Positions 56,420 through 64,000 of a stretch of 64,000 nucleotides of DNA are shown one piece after another. Source of the DNA: Sinorhizobium sp. 8-89 (GTDB lineage: Bacteria; Pseudomonadota; Alphaproteobacteria; Rhizobiales; Rhizobiaceae). Both the position numbers and the translations under genes were made by a program. Location: assembly GCF_030124325.1 (NCBI RefSeq), contig NZ_JASKLR010000009.1, positions 62,322 through 126,321 of the forward strand, read 5' to 3'. The notes under the pieces were generated by a model. That model had not been told where the DNA came from and ran no database searches. It worked only from the letters and a program-made list of their open reading frames with translations. Numbering within the stretch: the stretch's first letter is position 1; the number at the start of each line of letters is the position of its first letter.

Positions 56420-56456
56420 CGTTCGACCTGCTGCGTTAAGATGCGCGGCGCTGTAG
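56420..56456 (-). repeat. fragment of the dispersed hairpin repeat
   Basis: Read on the minus strand: CTACAGCGCCGCGCATCTTAACGCAGCAGG, the first part of the two-hairpin element. It ends the alcohol dehydrogenase remnant. Confidence 0.5.
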
Positions 56457-56614
56457 AGCCGCATCAAACACGGGCAGCGTTTTGATCGCGCGGCGCTCGT
56501 CCATGGCATGGTAGTCTTCCGCCACATCGATGAACGGCACTCCGCCGCGTCCTCGCAGCGGATGTCGCCCCTGCCGTGCAGGACGGTCGCTCGGACGATT
56601 TCTGCTCTTTTCAA
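56436..56614 (-). pseudogene. remnant of a zinc alcohol dehydrogenase
   Basis: Two pieces in different frames: an N-terminal IVRATVLHGRGDIRCED (start of zinc ADHs) from TTG 56614, and a C-terminal PFIDVAEDYHAMDERRAIKTL typical of ADH tails. About 300 codons between them are missing. It follows the cyclophilin-like gene by 6 nt on the same strand, so an ADH probably once belonged to this operon. Confidence 0.65.
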
Positions 56615-56620
56615 CGGATC

Positions 56621-57073
56621 TCAGGACTGGCGCTCGATGCGAAGCGGAAACTCGCCGCGCGTGAGCAAGGGTTCGAAGACGCCATCCAGATGGCCAAGGC
56701 GGATCAGGTCGCTTGAAGAGCGGTAGTTCCCGTAGAAGAAGGCAAGGTTGCCCCACGGGATATAGTAGCAGAGGTCGCCGGGAGCCGCATCGGGGAACGG
56801 TCCTCTGGCCTCCTCTTTGAGCTTGCGTGGAAGGTAAGCGATCTTTTCGTTGTTTGAGAAATCCGAGATCGTGAGATCGAGCGGCAGCATCGAGGTGAAG
56901 TCGCGGGCTGACGGGTTGTCGTATAGCGTCGCCGTGAAATCTTGATCGGCAAAAGCGATGCGTATCTTCATGTTCGTCTCCTTCTGAGCCCATGCAAGAC
57001 GAGGCATGACCGCACCGGCGACGGCAGCTCCGATGAGAGTTCGGCGGGTGAGCGAGCGTGATTGCCGCTTCAT
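56621..57073 (-). CDS. Tat-exported cyclophilin-like protein
   Basis: A 150-aa protein. A twin-arginine signal (SLTRRTLIGAAVAGAVMPRLAWA) precedes a cyclophilin-like fold (MKIRIAFADQDFTATLYDNPSARDFTSML; GDLCYYIPWGNLAFFYG) of the Cyclophil_like2 type. Such proteins occur next to oxidoreductases and exporters; function unknown. ATG 57073 overlaps the MFS stop (ATGA). Confidence 0.78.
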   Translation of the reverse strand: MKRQSRSLTRRTLIGAAVAGAVMPRLAWAQKETNMKIRIAFADQDFTATLYDNPSARDFTSMLPLDLTISDFSNNEKIAYLPRKLKEEARGPFPDAAPGDLCYYIPWGNLAFFYGNYRSSSDLIRLGHLDGVFEPLLTRGEFPLRIERQS

Positions 57074-58259
57074 CGCGAATGCTCCCATTCGGTCCAGGCT
57101 GCCCAGCCGGCCAGTGCGGATCCAAGCAACAGAAAAGCGGCGAAGGCGAAGGAACTCCACCATCCTGCCCAATCGAACAGCAGGCCACCGGCTGCCGCAC
57201 CGATGGTGATGGCAAACTGGATGACCGCCACCTGAAGACCGCCGCCGGCCTCCGCATCGTCGTGCAGAACCCGGCTGAGCCACGTTCCCCAACCGACCGG
57301 CGCCGCCGTGCCAAAAAAGCCCCACGCGATCAGCAAGGCTGCGACCGGCAACTTGAGAGAACTCATGGCGATCAGCAGAAGTGCGATCGCGGCCATTACG
57401 AGCGGAATGACGATCATGAACGAATAGAGGCGCGTGGAAAGCAACCGGCTGATGCACCAAGTGCCTGCGACGCCGGCGAGCCCCATCAACAAGAAAACCA
57501 GCGACAGCGCGAAAACCGAATAGCCGGAGACCGCCTCCAGGAAAGGCCGGAGATAGGTGAAAAGAGCAAACTGTCCCATGAACAGCAGCAGGATTGCCGT
57601 CATCCCCAGCGCAATCTGACGGCGGCGCAGAAGGCGAAAAACGTTGCCTTTTGCCGTGCGCCGGCGCGGCGGCAGCCACGGCATGCTCATCCATTGCCAG
57701 AGAAGTGCGATGAGCGCCAAAGGCACCACGAAGAAAAACGCACCTCGCCAGCCAATGTAGGCACCCAGGAAGCTGCCGAGCGGAGCCGAGATCGTGGCCG
57801 CGATGGCATTTCCGGCGTTCAGCATCGCAAGACCCTTCGGCACGGCACTCTCCGGCAACAGGCGCATGACGAGCGCTGTGGACATCGACCAGAATCCGCC
57901 GATCGCAATGCCGAGCAACGCCCGCCCGCCAATGAGGGCCGCGTGATTAGGCGCGAAGGTCACGATGAGACCGGAGACGATCAGCAGCAGCGAGAAAAAG
58001 GACAAGACGACCTTGCGATCAATGTTTCGCGTGAACCCCGCCACGGAAAGACTGGTGATCACCGCGAACAGACCCGAGATCGAGATCGCCTGCCCGGCCT
58101 GCCCCTCGCTCAGGCGAAGATCGCTAGCGATCGGCGTCAGCAGGCTGACCGGCATAATTCCGAGGCAATGAGCACCGAGACGCAAAGCGCCATGGATACG
58201 ACGGCGCCCCAGGCGGCTGTGGGTTTCGCCAGACTCTCGTCGAATGTTGCATTAGCCAT
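57070..58259 (-). pseudogene. MFS exporter with a one-base frameshift near the start
   Basis: The protein should begin MANATFDESLAKPTAAWGAV (ATG 58259) and continue through IASEFMPVSLLTPIASDL. Here, the frame breaks between IASE and MPVSLLTP: the sequence CGGCATAATTCC lacks one G relative to CGGCATGAATTCC at about 58155. Downstream the frame is open for 361 codons with twelve-helix MFS features (GRALLGIAIGGFWSM; AGQAISISGLFAV). It is likely inactivated, unless the break is a sequencing error or translation restarts at ATG 58155. Arabinose-efflux-like MFS family. Confidence 0.75.
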
Positions 58260-58324
58260 GTGTCATATCCTCAAGGACCGGGTCTCAGGTTTGCCGCGCC
58301 CCATTAGCAGCCATAGATCGATGG

Positions 58325-58369
58325 GATTAGCTGCCATAATTCGCTTGGATTTATCGATATGGCGCATAA
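58325..58369 (-). promoter_or_regulatory. duplicated LysR-type promoter region B (MFS operon)
   Basis: 38 of 45 bases match the iorA-lysR intergenic sequence at 61641-61685, in the same orientation. It includes GATTTATCGAT. It lies upstream of the MFS gene (reading left) and overlaps the last codons of cytochrome c. The shared sequence suggests both leftward operons are controlled by the same LysR protein. Confidence 0.6.
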
Positions 58370-58848
58370 GTGTGGAGACGCGCTGCGAACCTCCCGAGTT
58401 CACGCTCCCTTGCCTGCAATCCGCGTGGCGGCGCCGCTGGTGGCAACGCCGCCGCATCGAAAGGCTGGTTCCAGACCTGATGTGACCCCAGAAACTCTAT
58501 GATCGCGCGCCGCTCGTCGGCATTGCTGAAGCGCTGGGTCATGCGCGTGCCGCGCACCATTGTGGTCGGGTTGGTCAGGAATGTTTCCAGCGTCGCCGGA
58601 GTCCATGTAACGCCGGAGTCCTTGAGCGCAGGGGAATACCTGAAGTCTTCAACGGCGCCGGCTGCTCGCCCGACGATGCCCTGCAGACTCGGCCCCACGC
58701 CGTTTCGTGGCGTTGCGATCTGATGACAGCCGCCGCAACGTTGCTGAAACAGCCTCTGAGCCGACGCGGCGTCCGCCCCCTGAGAGAGGGCGGGCGGCGC
58801 GACCCCGGCGGCAATGAGAAAAGTCAGAGCAATGGCTAGTTTTTTCAA
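58351..58848 (-). CDS. periplasmic c-type cytochrome
   Basis: A 165-aa class I cytochrome c: signal peptide (LAIALTFLIAAGVAPPALS), haem motif RCGGCH, and the axial Met in RGTRMTQRF. The start is TTG 58848, overlapping the iorB stop (TTGA), with GGGAG upstream. The last 40 residues (after SHQVW) are not cytochrome-like and end in the promoter copy B, so the true functional end may be earlier. Electron acceptor of the IorAB dehydrogenase. Confidence 0.85.
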   Translation of the reverse strand: MKKLAIALTFLIAAGVAPPALSQGADAASAQRLFQQRCGGCHQIATPRNGVGPSLQGIVGRAAGAVEDFRYSPALKDSGVTWTPATLETFLTNPTTMVRGTRMTQRFSNADERRAIIEFLGSHQVWNQPFDAAALPPAAPPRGLQARERELGRFAARLHTYAPYR

Positions 58849-61088
58849 CCGTCGACTCCCTTGCGATCGAGTTTGGACAACGGCAGGCGTCGAACGCGGC
58901 GGCCTGCCAGCACAGAGACGGCATTGGCGACGGCCGGTGGCACTCCGGGCAAGCCGGGCTCGCCGATGCCGCCCATGGGTGCGCCGCTTTCCACGATCCG
59001 CACGTGTACCCGCGGCATGCGATCGGGCGTGAGAATCGGATAAGCGTCGTAGTTGCGCGCCTGCGGCATGCCGTCGACATAGACGACTTCTTCGAGGAGA
59101 GCGGAGGAAAGGCCAAGCGCCACGGCCGAGTTCACCTGCGCTTCAATGACCGCGGGGTTGACGATGCTGCCCGGATCGATCGCGACCCATACATCGTGTA
59201 CGACGATCTGGCCTTGCTGCAAGGACACTTCGGCAACCGTCGCGACTTCGCTCCCAAAGGGTGAGGCCATGGCCACGCCACGGGCGCGCCTTGTCCCGTC
59301 TTCGGCCGTGAACGGCCCACGTTTCCACCCCCGGGAGAGGTCCGCTACCTCTTCCAGCAGCGTTCTTTGGCGCGGACTGTCAGCCAGCAGACGATGTCGC
59401 AATTCATAAGGATCCTGCTGACCCGCATCGGCCATCTCGTCGAAGAAGGTCTCATAGAAGAAGTCGTTCATCGAATGGCCGACAGAGCGCCAGAAGCCGA
59501 TGATCGCCGGGTCGTCCACATGGATCTGCCCAACGCGCCGGTTGGGGATCTTATAGACTTTGCCTGCGATGCCTTCGACGGCAGAACTGTCGACCTTGTC
59601 CGGCCGGCGGCCGAACCAGCGGCCGGTCGGTCCTTCTCCGACCGAGACGGCAGAGAGTGCCACCGGCATTCCGTTGGAATCCAGCCCGGCGCGGAAGCGG
59701 ACCGCCGCCATCGGGCGCAGCGTATCGCGCAGGAATTCTTCCTCGCGGCTCCAGAGGAGCTTGATCGGACGTCCAACGGCCTTTGCGAGCAGGATTGCCT
59801 GCGGATACGGGTTGGCAGTCTGGTAGAGGAAATGCCTTCCGAAGAAGCCCCCGAGCATCGGCGAGTGGATGATCACCTCTTCCGGCGCGATGCCGGCCAC
59901 CTTGGCGGCGTCGGCCTGGAACATTTCCGGCGCCTGGTTGGGAATCCAGAGCTCGAGCGATCCGTCGTCGTTCCAACGCGCGAGCGCGGATGGCGGTTCG
60001 AGCTGGCCGTGGGCCAGATAGGGCGCGTCATAGGTCGCCTCGATCACGCGGTGAGCACCGGCGAGCGCACCCGCAGCGTCTCCCTCTGTTTCAAAGACAA
60101 CTCCGTCGCCGGTCGTCGCCTTCAACTTCGCCATGTGCGCTTCGGTCGAGAAATTGGCCGGCATGGCATGCGCTGTTTGAGGGGCGACATCGGTCCAGGT
60201 CACCTGCAGAGCCTCGACCGCCATGCGAGCGCGCCACCAACTGTTGGCGACCACTGCAACGGCTCCTGGCAACCTGTGAACGGAATGGACACCGGTCATG
60301 CCGCGAACGTCCGCTTCATTCACCAACGCATCCGGCTCGCCGCCGAGACGCGGGCTGTGCTGGACGGCGGCATACAGCATGCCGTCAACCGTCAGATCGA
60401 TCGTGTACTGGGCCTTGCCCGTCGATTTGTCGCGCACATCAAGCCGTGCCACCGGCTTGCCGATCCAGCGGAAGTCCGCGCGAGAGCGCAGCACGACGTC
60501 GGTCGGAACCGGCAGCTCTGCCGCTGCATTCGCGATCTCGCCGTAAGAAATCGTGTGACCCGAAGCGGCGTGCACCACGCGGCCCGGCTCGGTCGATAAC
60601 TCCGATACCGGCACACCCAGCCGCGCCGAGGCTGCCTGAAGCAGCATCTGGCGCGCCGATGCGCCGAGCCTGCGCATGGTGTCGTAGCTCATGCGCACCG
60701 ACATGCTGCCGCCGGTAAAGCGCCCGCCGCCCGTCAGCAGATAATCCGGACCCGGAGGCGCGCCCTCGATCACGAATTGCGTGGGATCGATATCGAGCTC
60801 CTCTCCGACGATCTGCGCCATGGCGGTGAAGATCCCCTGCCCTCCTTCGATGAAGGGGCTACGAAACAGGACCGTGCTGTCGGACCGGATTTCCAGAAAG
60901 GCGCCGACCCGCGTGCCGGGTGTGACGGATGCGGCGGCTGCCTGCGCCCCGGCTCGACCGGCGGGCAGTGTGACACCGAGCACGAGCGCGCCGAGCGAGG
61001 CTCCGAGAAAGCCGCGCCGGGACAGCTTGAAGGGCTTGCCGTTTTCGCTGGTCATGATTTCAGAGGCGACGGGTGTCATGTCGTTCAT
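58845..61088 (-). CDS. iorB: isoquinoline 1-oxidoreductase-type molybdenum hydroxylase, large subunit
   Basis: A 747-aa xanthine-oxidase-family subunit binding the Mo cofactor. A Tat signal (KLSRRGFLGASLGALVLGV) precedes the aldehyde dehydrogenase domains with RSPFIEGGQGIFTAM, GGRFTGGSMSVRMSYD and MLGGFFGRHFLYQ. No FAD subunit is encoded, so electrons pass through IorA to the cytochrome c encoded next. ATG 61088 is used (GGGGCAG upstream). It oxidises an aldehyde or N-heterocycle in the periplasm; the substrate is not known. Confidence 0.88.
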   Translation of the reverse strand: MNDMTPVASEIMTSENGKPFKLSRRGFLGASLGALVLGVTLPAGRAGAQAAAASVTPGTRVGAFLEIRSDSTVLFRSPFIEGGQGIFTAMAQIVGEELDIDPTQFVIEGAPPGPDYLLTGGGRFTGGSMSVRMSYDTMRRLGASARQMLLQAASARLGVPVSELSTEPGRVVHAASGHTISYGEIANAAAELPVPTDVVLRSRADFRWIGKPVARLDVRDKSTGKAQYTIDLTVDGMLYAAVQHSPRLGGEPDALVNEADVRGMTGVHSVHRLPGAVAVVANSWWRARMAVEALQVTWTDVAPQTAHAMPANFSTEAHMAKLKATTGDGVVFETEGDAAGALAGAHRVIEATYDAPYLAHGQLEPPSALARWNDDGSLELWIPNQAPEMFQADAAKVAGIAPEEVIIHSPMLGGFFGRHFLYQTANPYPQAILLAKAVGRPIKLLWSREEEFLRDTLRPMAAVRFRAGLDSNGMPVALSAVSVGEGPTGRWFGRRPDKVDSSAVEGIAGKVYKIPNRRVGQIHVDDPAIIGFWRSVGHSMNDFFYETFFDEMADAGQQDPYELRHRLLADSPRQRTLLEEVADLSRGWKRGPFTAEDGTRRARGVAMASPFGSEVATVAEVSLQQGQIVVHDVWVAIDPGSIVNPAVIEAQVNSAVALGLSSALLEEVVYVDGMPQARNYDAYPILTPDRMPRVHVRIVESGAPMGGIGEPGLPGVPPAVANAVSVLAGRRVRRLPLSKLDRKGVDG

Positions 61089-61102
61089 GGTCTGCCCCAA
61101 CA

Positions 61103-61549
61103 TCAAGATTGAGCAGCGTGCCGGACGGCAGCCGCGATTGCGTTGTAGGTGCCGCAGCGACAAAGATTGACCATCGCGCCGGCAATTTCGTCATCCGTCG
61201 GTTGCGGGCTCTCCTTCAGAAGCGCTGTCGCGGCCATAACCTGGCCTGACTGGCAGTAGCCGCATTGCGGGACCTGATTGGAAACCCATGCCTCCACCAC
61301 CTTCTGGCCTACCGGGTCTTCGGTGATCGCCTCGATGGTCATGATCTCGGAACCCGCAACGCTTTCCATCGGCGTGACGCAGGAGCGCGTCGCCTGTCCA
61401 TCGATGAGCACCGTGCAGGCGCCACATTGGGCGAGACCACAACCATATTTGGTGCCGGTCATGCCCAGTTCGTCGCGCAGAACCCAGAGCAGCGGCGTGT
61501 CCAGCTCGATATCGACTTGGTATTTCGTACCATTGATGGTGAGTTCCAT
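61103..61549 (-). CDS. iorA: (2Fe-2S) subunit of the molybdenum hydroxylase
   Basis: A 148-aa protein with a ferredoxin-like cluster (GCGLAQCGACTVLIDG) and a second (QCGYCQSGQVM...NLCRCGTYNAI), the standard small subunit for IorB-like enzymes. It begins without a signal and is probably exported with IorB. GAGGA precedes ATG 61549. First gene of the leftward operon, divergent from the LysR gene. Confidence 0.9.
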   Translation of the reverse strand: MELTINGTKYQVDIELDTPLLWVLRDELGMTGTKYGCGLAQCGACTVLIDGQATRSCVTPMESVAGSEIMTIEAITEDPVGQKVVEAWVSNQVPQCGYCQSGQVMAATALLKESPQPTDDEIAGAMVNLCRCGTYNAIAAAVRHAAQS

Positions 61550-61640
61550 GGGGCGTCCTCGAGGCGGTTGCGTACCAACGGGATGTCGAAACAGACGGCG
61601 AACTGTTTCAGAGGAGACGCTAGCAGAGGCGATGCATATG

Positions 61641-61685
61641 GATTAGTGGCCATAGTTCGCTTAGATTTATCGATGTGCGGCATAA
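61641..61685 (-). promoter_or_regulatory. LysR-type promoter region A (iorA/lysR intergenic)
   Basis: The source copy of the region also found at 58325. Contains GATTTATCGAT and lies between iorA and the divergent LysR gene, as expected for a LysR operator. Confidence 0.6.
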
Positions 61686-61714
61686 ATCGAAGACGCGCAT
61701 CCGGACGTAGGGCG

Positions 61715-62614
61715 ATGGCCAAGGAAGACTTCAACGATCTGTTATGGTTCCTGGCAGTTGCCGAAGAACGCAGCTTTACGAAGGCGGCTGCCAAGCTCGG
61801 CATCACCCAGTCGACCCTCAGTCACACGATCAAGCGCCTGGAAACGCGCATGGGCCTCAGGCTGTTGGCCCGGACCACCCGGAGCGTTGCGTTGACGGAA
61901 GCTGGCGAACGCCTGCTGCATTCGCTGGCGCCGCGGGTATCCGCCATACGCGACGATCTAGCGGCACTCATGGCCCTTCGCGACAAGCCGTCCGGCACGA
62001 TCAGGATCACGCTGTCTGATCATGCACTGGAGAGCCTGGTCTGGCCCAAACTGCAGCCGATCCTCTCGCAGTATCCCGACATCAAGCTTGAACTCAGCAG
62101 GGACAACGGCTTGCGGAATATCGTGGAAGATGGGTTTGACGCAGGCATTCGCCTTGGCGAGAGCATCGAGAAGGACATGATCGCGGTCCGGATCGGGCCC
62201 GACTGGCGCCTTCTGGCCGTCGCGTCGCCCGAATATCTGGAAAATCGCCTGCCACCGCGGCATCCCCAGGAACTGATCCAGCACAACTGCATCAATCAGC
62301 GCCAAACAACGAGCGGTGGGCTTTATGTCTGGGAGTTCGAGAGGGACGGGCAAGAGCTCCGCGTCAGGGTCGACGGACAATTAACCTTCAATAGCTCCTA
62401 CTCCATAGTCGATGCCGCCCTGAACGGTCACGGCATAGGCTATGTGCCGGACGACCTTGTCAAGGAACACATCATAGCGGGGCGCTTGATACCCCTACTC
62501 GAGTCCTGGTCGCCTCCTTTCGCCGGGTACTACATCTATTATCCAAGCCGACATCAGAACTCCCCAGCATTCAAGGTTGTAGTCGATGCGTTGCGTTACC
62601 GCGAAGATCATTGA
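61715..62614 (+). CDS. LysR-family regulator of the ior operon
   Basis: A 299-aa LysR protein. The winged HTH (DFNDLLWFLAVAEERSFTKAAAKLGITQSTLSHTIKRLE) is followed by the effector domain (SPEYLENRLPPRHPQEL). ATG 61715 starts MAKEDFNDLL; the open frame reaches further upstream without homology. Divergent from iorA, so it probably controls that operon and, via the copied promoter, the MFS one. Confidence 0.9.
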   Translation: MAKEDFNDLLWFLAVAEERSFTKAAAKLGITQSTLSHTIKRLETRMGLRLLARTTRSVALTEAGERLLHSLAPRVSAIRDDLAALMALRDKPSGTIRITLSDHALESLVWPKLQPILSQYPDIKLELSRDNGLRNIVEDGFDAGIRLGESIEKDMIAVRIGPDWRLLAVASPEYLENRLPPRHPQELIQHNCINQRQTTSGGLYVWEFERDGQELRVRVDGQLTFNSSYSIVDAALNGHGIGYVPDDLVKEHIIAGRLIPLLESWSPPFAGYYIYYPSRHQNSPAFKVVVDALRYREDH

Positions 62615-62643
62615 TGCCTGCAGTATCGCCCATCCACTGAAGG

Positions 62644-63144
62644 TCATTCAGGGGACAGCTTCTTGCCGTGCAACGTTTCAAGGCGATCTACGTGCAACGT
62701 TTCAAGGCGATCTATAAACGGCCGCTGGGACGCGTTTATCTTCTCCCGCGCTTCCGGCACGCTGAACCATCCGGCACGATCGACTTCCGGAAAGGCCTGC
62801 GTCTTTCCGCTGTGAGGCGGCCATTCCATCTCGAACATATTGCTGCGGATATCGGTGATGTCGACATGGCTCTCGCCGGCATAGGCGGTGACGAGCTTGC
62901 CGCTTTTCTGGCGCAGTTCCCCAAGGAGTTCCAGCGCCCCGTTCATCGCGATGCCGGTTTCCTCGAGGAACTCGCGCCGAGCGGCTGCCTCCGGTTCCTC
63001 GTCCGGGTCGTATTCCCCCTTGGGGATCGACCACGCACCAAGGTCCCTGTTGCTCCAGAAGGGACCGCCGGGATGGACGAGCAGGACACGGAGTGCCCCA
63101 TTCTCATGTTTGTAAAGCAGGATGCCCGCGCTTCTTTTCGGCAT
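62644..63144 (-). CDS. NUDIX hydrolase
   Basis: A 166-aa NUDIX protein. The Nudix box GEYDPDEEPEAAARREFLEETGI (GX5EX7REUXEEXGU) is present near residues 43-65. It may hydrolyse a nucleoside diphosphate linked to another moiety; substrate unknown. RBS GGAAGGATCGCAA precedes ATG 63144. The C-terminus carries an 8-residue tandem duplication (DRLETLHV). Confidence 0.85.
   Translation of the reverse strand: MPKRSAGILLYKHENGALRVLLVHPGGPFWSNRDLGAWSIPKGEYDPDEEPEAAARREFLEETGIAMNGALELLGELRQKSGKLVTAYAGESHVDITDIRSNMFEMEWPPHSGKTQAFPEVDRAGWFSVPEAREKINASQRPFIDRLETLHVDRLETLHGKKLSPE
62667..62714. repeat. 24-bp tandem duplication in the NUDIX gene
   Basis: CGTGCAACGTTTCAAGGCGATCTA occurs at 62667-62690 and again at 62691-62714 exactly. 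In-frame, it duplicates eight residues near the C-terminus. Confidence 0.9.
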
Positions 63145-63309
63145 TTGCGATCCTTCCGAAGCCGGTGGCTACCTTGATGACACCGGTGAACTGCGACGCG
63201 ATGGAAAGAGGCTATCCGCCACCCATCACGAAAGGATATCATTGCCGAGCCGCGTTTCGAACAGCACGAACTGCGACGAGACTTTGCAACTGCAGGGAGG
63301 CCGAAGCGG

Positions 63310-64000
63310 ATGCGCGCGATGGTCCTCGAGAGGATCGGTGAACCCTTGCAAGCTGTGGAGCGGCCGCTTCCCGAGCCGCTTGCCGGTGAGATCCGGTTGC
63401 GCGTCGAGGCCTGTGCCGTCTGCCGCACCGATCTGCATGTGGTCGATGGCGACCTGCCGCAGCCGAAGCTGCCGCTCGTTCCGGGTCATGAGATCGTAGG
63501 CATCGTCGAAGCCGTCGGCAGCGGTGTCGATCGGGCACGCATCGGCCGGCGCGCGGGTGTCCCCTGGCTCGGCCATACCTGCCAAAGCTGCTTCTACTGC
63601 CGATCGAACGCGGAAAATCTCTGCGATGATCCGCTGTTCACCGGCTATACCCGCGACGGCGGCTTCGCCACGGATGTCATCGCGGATGCCAACTATGCTT
63701 TCGATCTTGATCCCGATGGCGATCCCGTGTCACTTGCACCGCTCCTCTGCGCGGGCCTCATCGGGTGGCGCTCGCTGAAACGGGCCGGCGACGGCAGAAG
63801 GATCGGGATCTACGGCTTTGGCGCCGCCGCGCATATCATCGCCCAGATCTGCGTCTGGCAAGGGCGGCAGGTTTACGCCTTTACCCGCCCGGAGGATGCG
63901 GCGGCGCAACGTTTCGCGCTCGACCTCGGCGCGCTTTGGGTTGGTGGCTCGGCCGAGTTGCCGCCGGAGCCGCTCGACGCGGCAATCATCTTCGCGCCGG
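63310..64000 (+). CDS. zinc-dependent alcohol dehydrogenase, 5' part
   Basis: At least 230 aa, running off the window edge. Features of a zinc ADH: VEACAVCRTDLHVVDG (catalytic Cys), GHEIVGIVEAVG, structural-zinc cysteines HTCQSCFYCRSNAENLCDDP, and the nucleotide-binding start GIYGFGAAAHIIAQ. Of the YahK/AdhP group; the cofactor is not certain. ATG 63310 begins MRAMVLERIGEPL. Follows the NUDIX gene divergently by 165 nt. Confidence 0.88.
   Translation, partial: MRAMVLERIGEPLQAVERPLPEPLAGEIRLRVEACAVCRTDLHVVDGDLPQPKLPLVPGHEIVGIVEAVGSGVDRARIGRRAGVPWLGHTCQSCFYCRSNAENLCDDPLFTGYTRDGGFATDVIADANYAFDLDPDGDPVSLAPLLCAGLIGWRSLKRAGDGRRIGIYGFGAAAHIIAQICVWQGRQVYAFTRPEDAAAQRFALDLGALWVGGSAELPPEPLDAAIIFAP

Noticed and set aside
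54357..56456. 699-aa plus-strand open frame
   Set aside because: Antisense to the ClpP-fold and membrane-protein genes, which have membrane helices and coupled starts.
57058..58485. 475-aa plus-strand open frame
   Set aside because: Antisense to the MFS gene; composition (Gln/Arg/Asp-rich) is a shadow of membrane-protein codons.

Overview
The window is GC-rich, gene-dense alphaproteobacterial DNA. Gene content points to the Sinorhizobium/Ensifer (Rhizobiaceae) lineage: a DUF982 protein, a PraR-like HTH protein, a class III cyclase fused to TPRs, a liu leucine operon, and several families of intergenic hairpin repeats typical of these genomes. The assignment is an inference from content; no rRNA, tRNA, IS element, CRISPR array or replication origin was seen.

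Layout. 1-6.5 kb: a KdgK-type sugar kinase, then a sulfate ABC transporter (sbp-cysT-cysW-cysA) overlapping a GlcD-like FAD dehydrogenase. 6.7-8.2 kb: an ATC-hydrolase-family protein and a RES/Xre toxin-antitoxin pair threaded with repeats. 8.3-15.1 kb (minus): a complete leucine/isovalerate operon (ivd, mccB, ridA, mccA, HMG-CoA lyase, crotonase). 15.5-18.4 kb: gluconokinase, an Lrp regulator with a LysE exporter, and an orphan PhyH-like oxygenase. 18.6-23.5 kb: Xre regulator, BTAD/TPR regulator, a 72-aa peptide, YcaO, TfuA and a 78-aa protein. This looks like an uncharacterised RiPP locus and is the most novel part of the window. 23.8-24.7 kb (minus): an HtrA-like protease without a signal peptide.

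24.9-41.1 kb: a full nitrate assimilation island: nasT-nasS, nrtA-nrtB-tandem ATPase, nirB-nirD, a FocA/NirC channel, a PP2C-kinase fusion, nitrate reductase and a C-terminally truncated cysG. A sigma-54 promoter precedes nrtA, followed by a leader with two A1/G4 hexaloop hairpins and a terminator, the signature of ANTAR (NasT) antitermination.

41.2-44 kb: a CpxP/Spy-like protein with an OmpR-type regulator and histidine kinase. 44-50.4 kb: TetR regulator, adenylate cyclase, DUF421 protein and several small proteins. 50.9-54.2 kb: GT4 glycosyltransferase and amylo-alpha-1,6-glucosidase. 54.2-56.3 kb: a ClpP-fold envelope protein and its membrane partner. 56.4-62.6 kb: a LysR-controlled periplasmic molybdenum hydroxylase (iorA, iorB, cytochrome c), plus a frameshifted MFS exporter, a Tat-exported cyclophilin-like protein and an alcohol dehydrogenase remnant. 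Two near-identical promoter regions link these two leftward operons. The window closes with a NUDIX hydrolase and a partial zinc alcohol dehydrogenase.

Dispersed hairpin repeats recur between genes; in three places the repeat supplies the stop codon of the adjacent gene.
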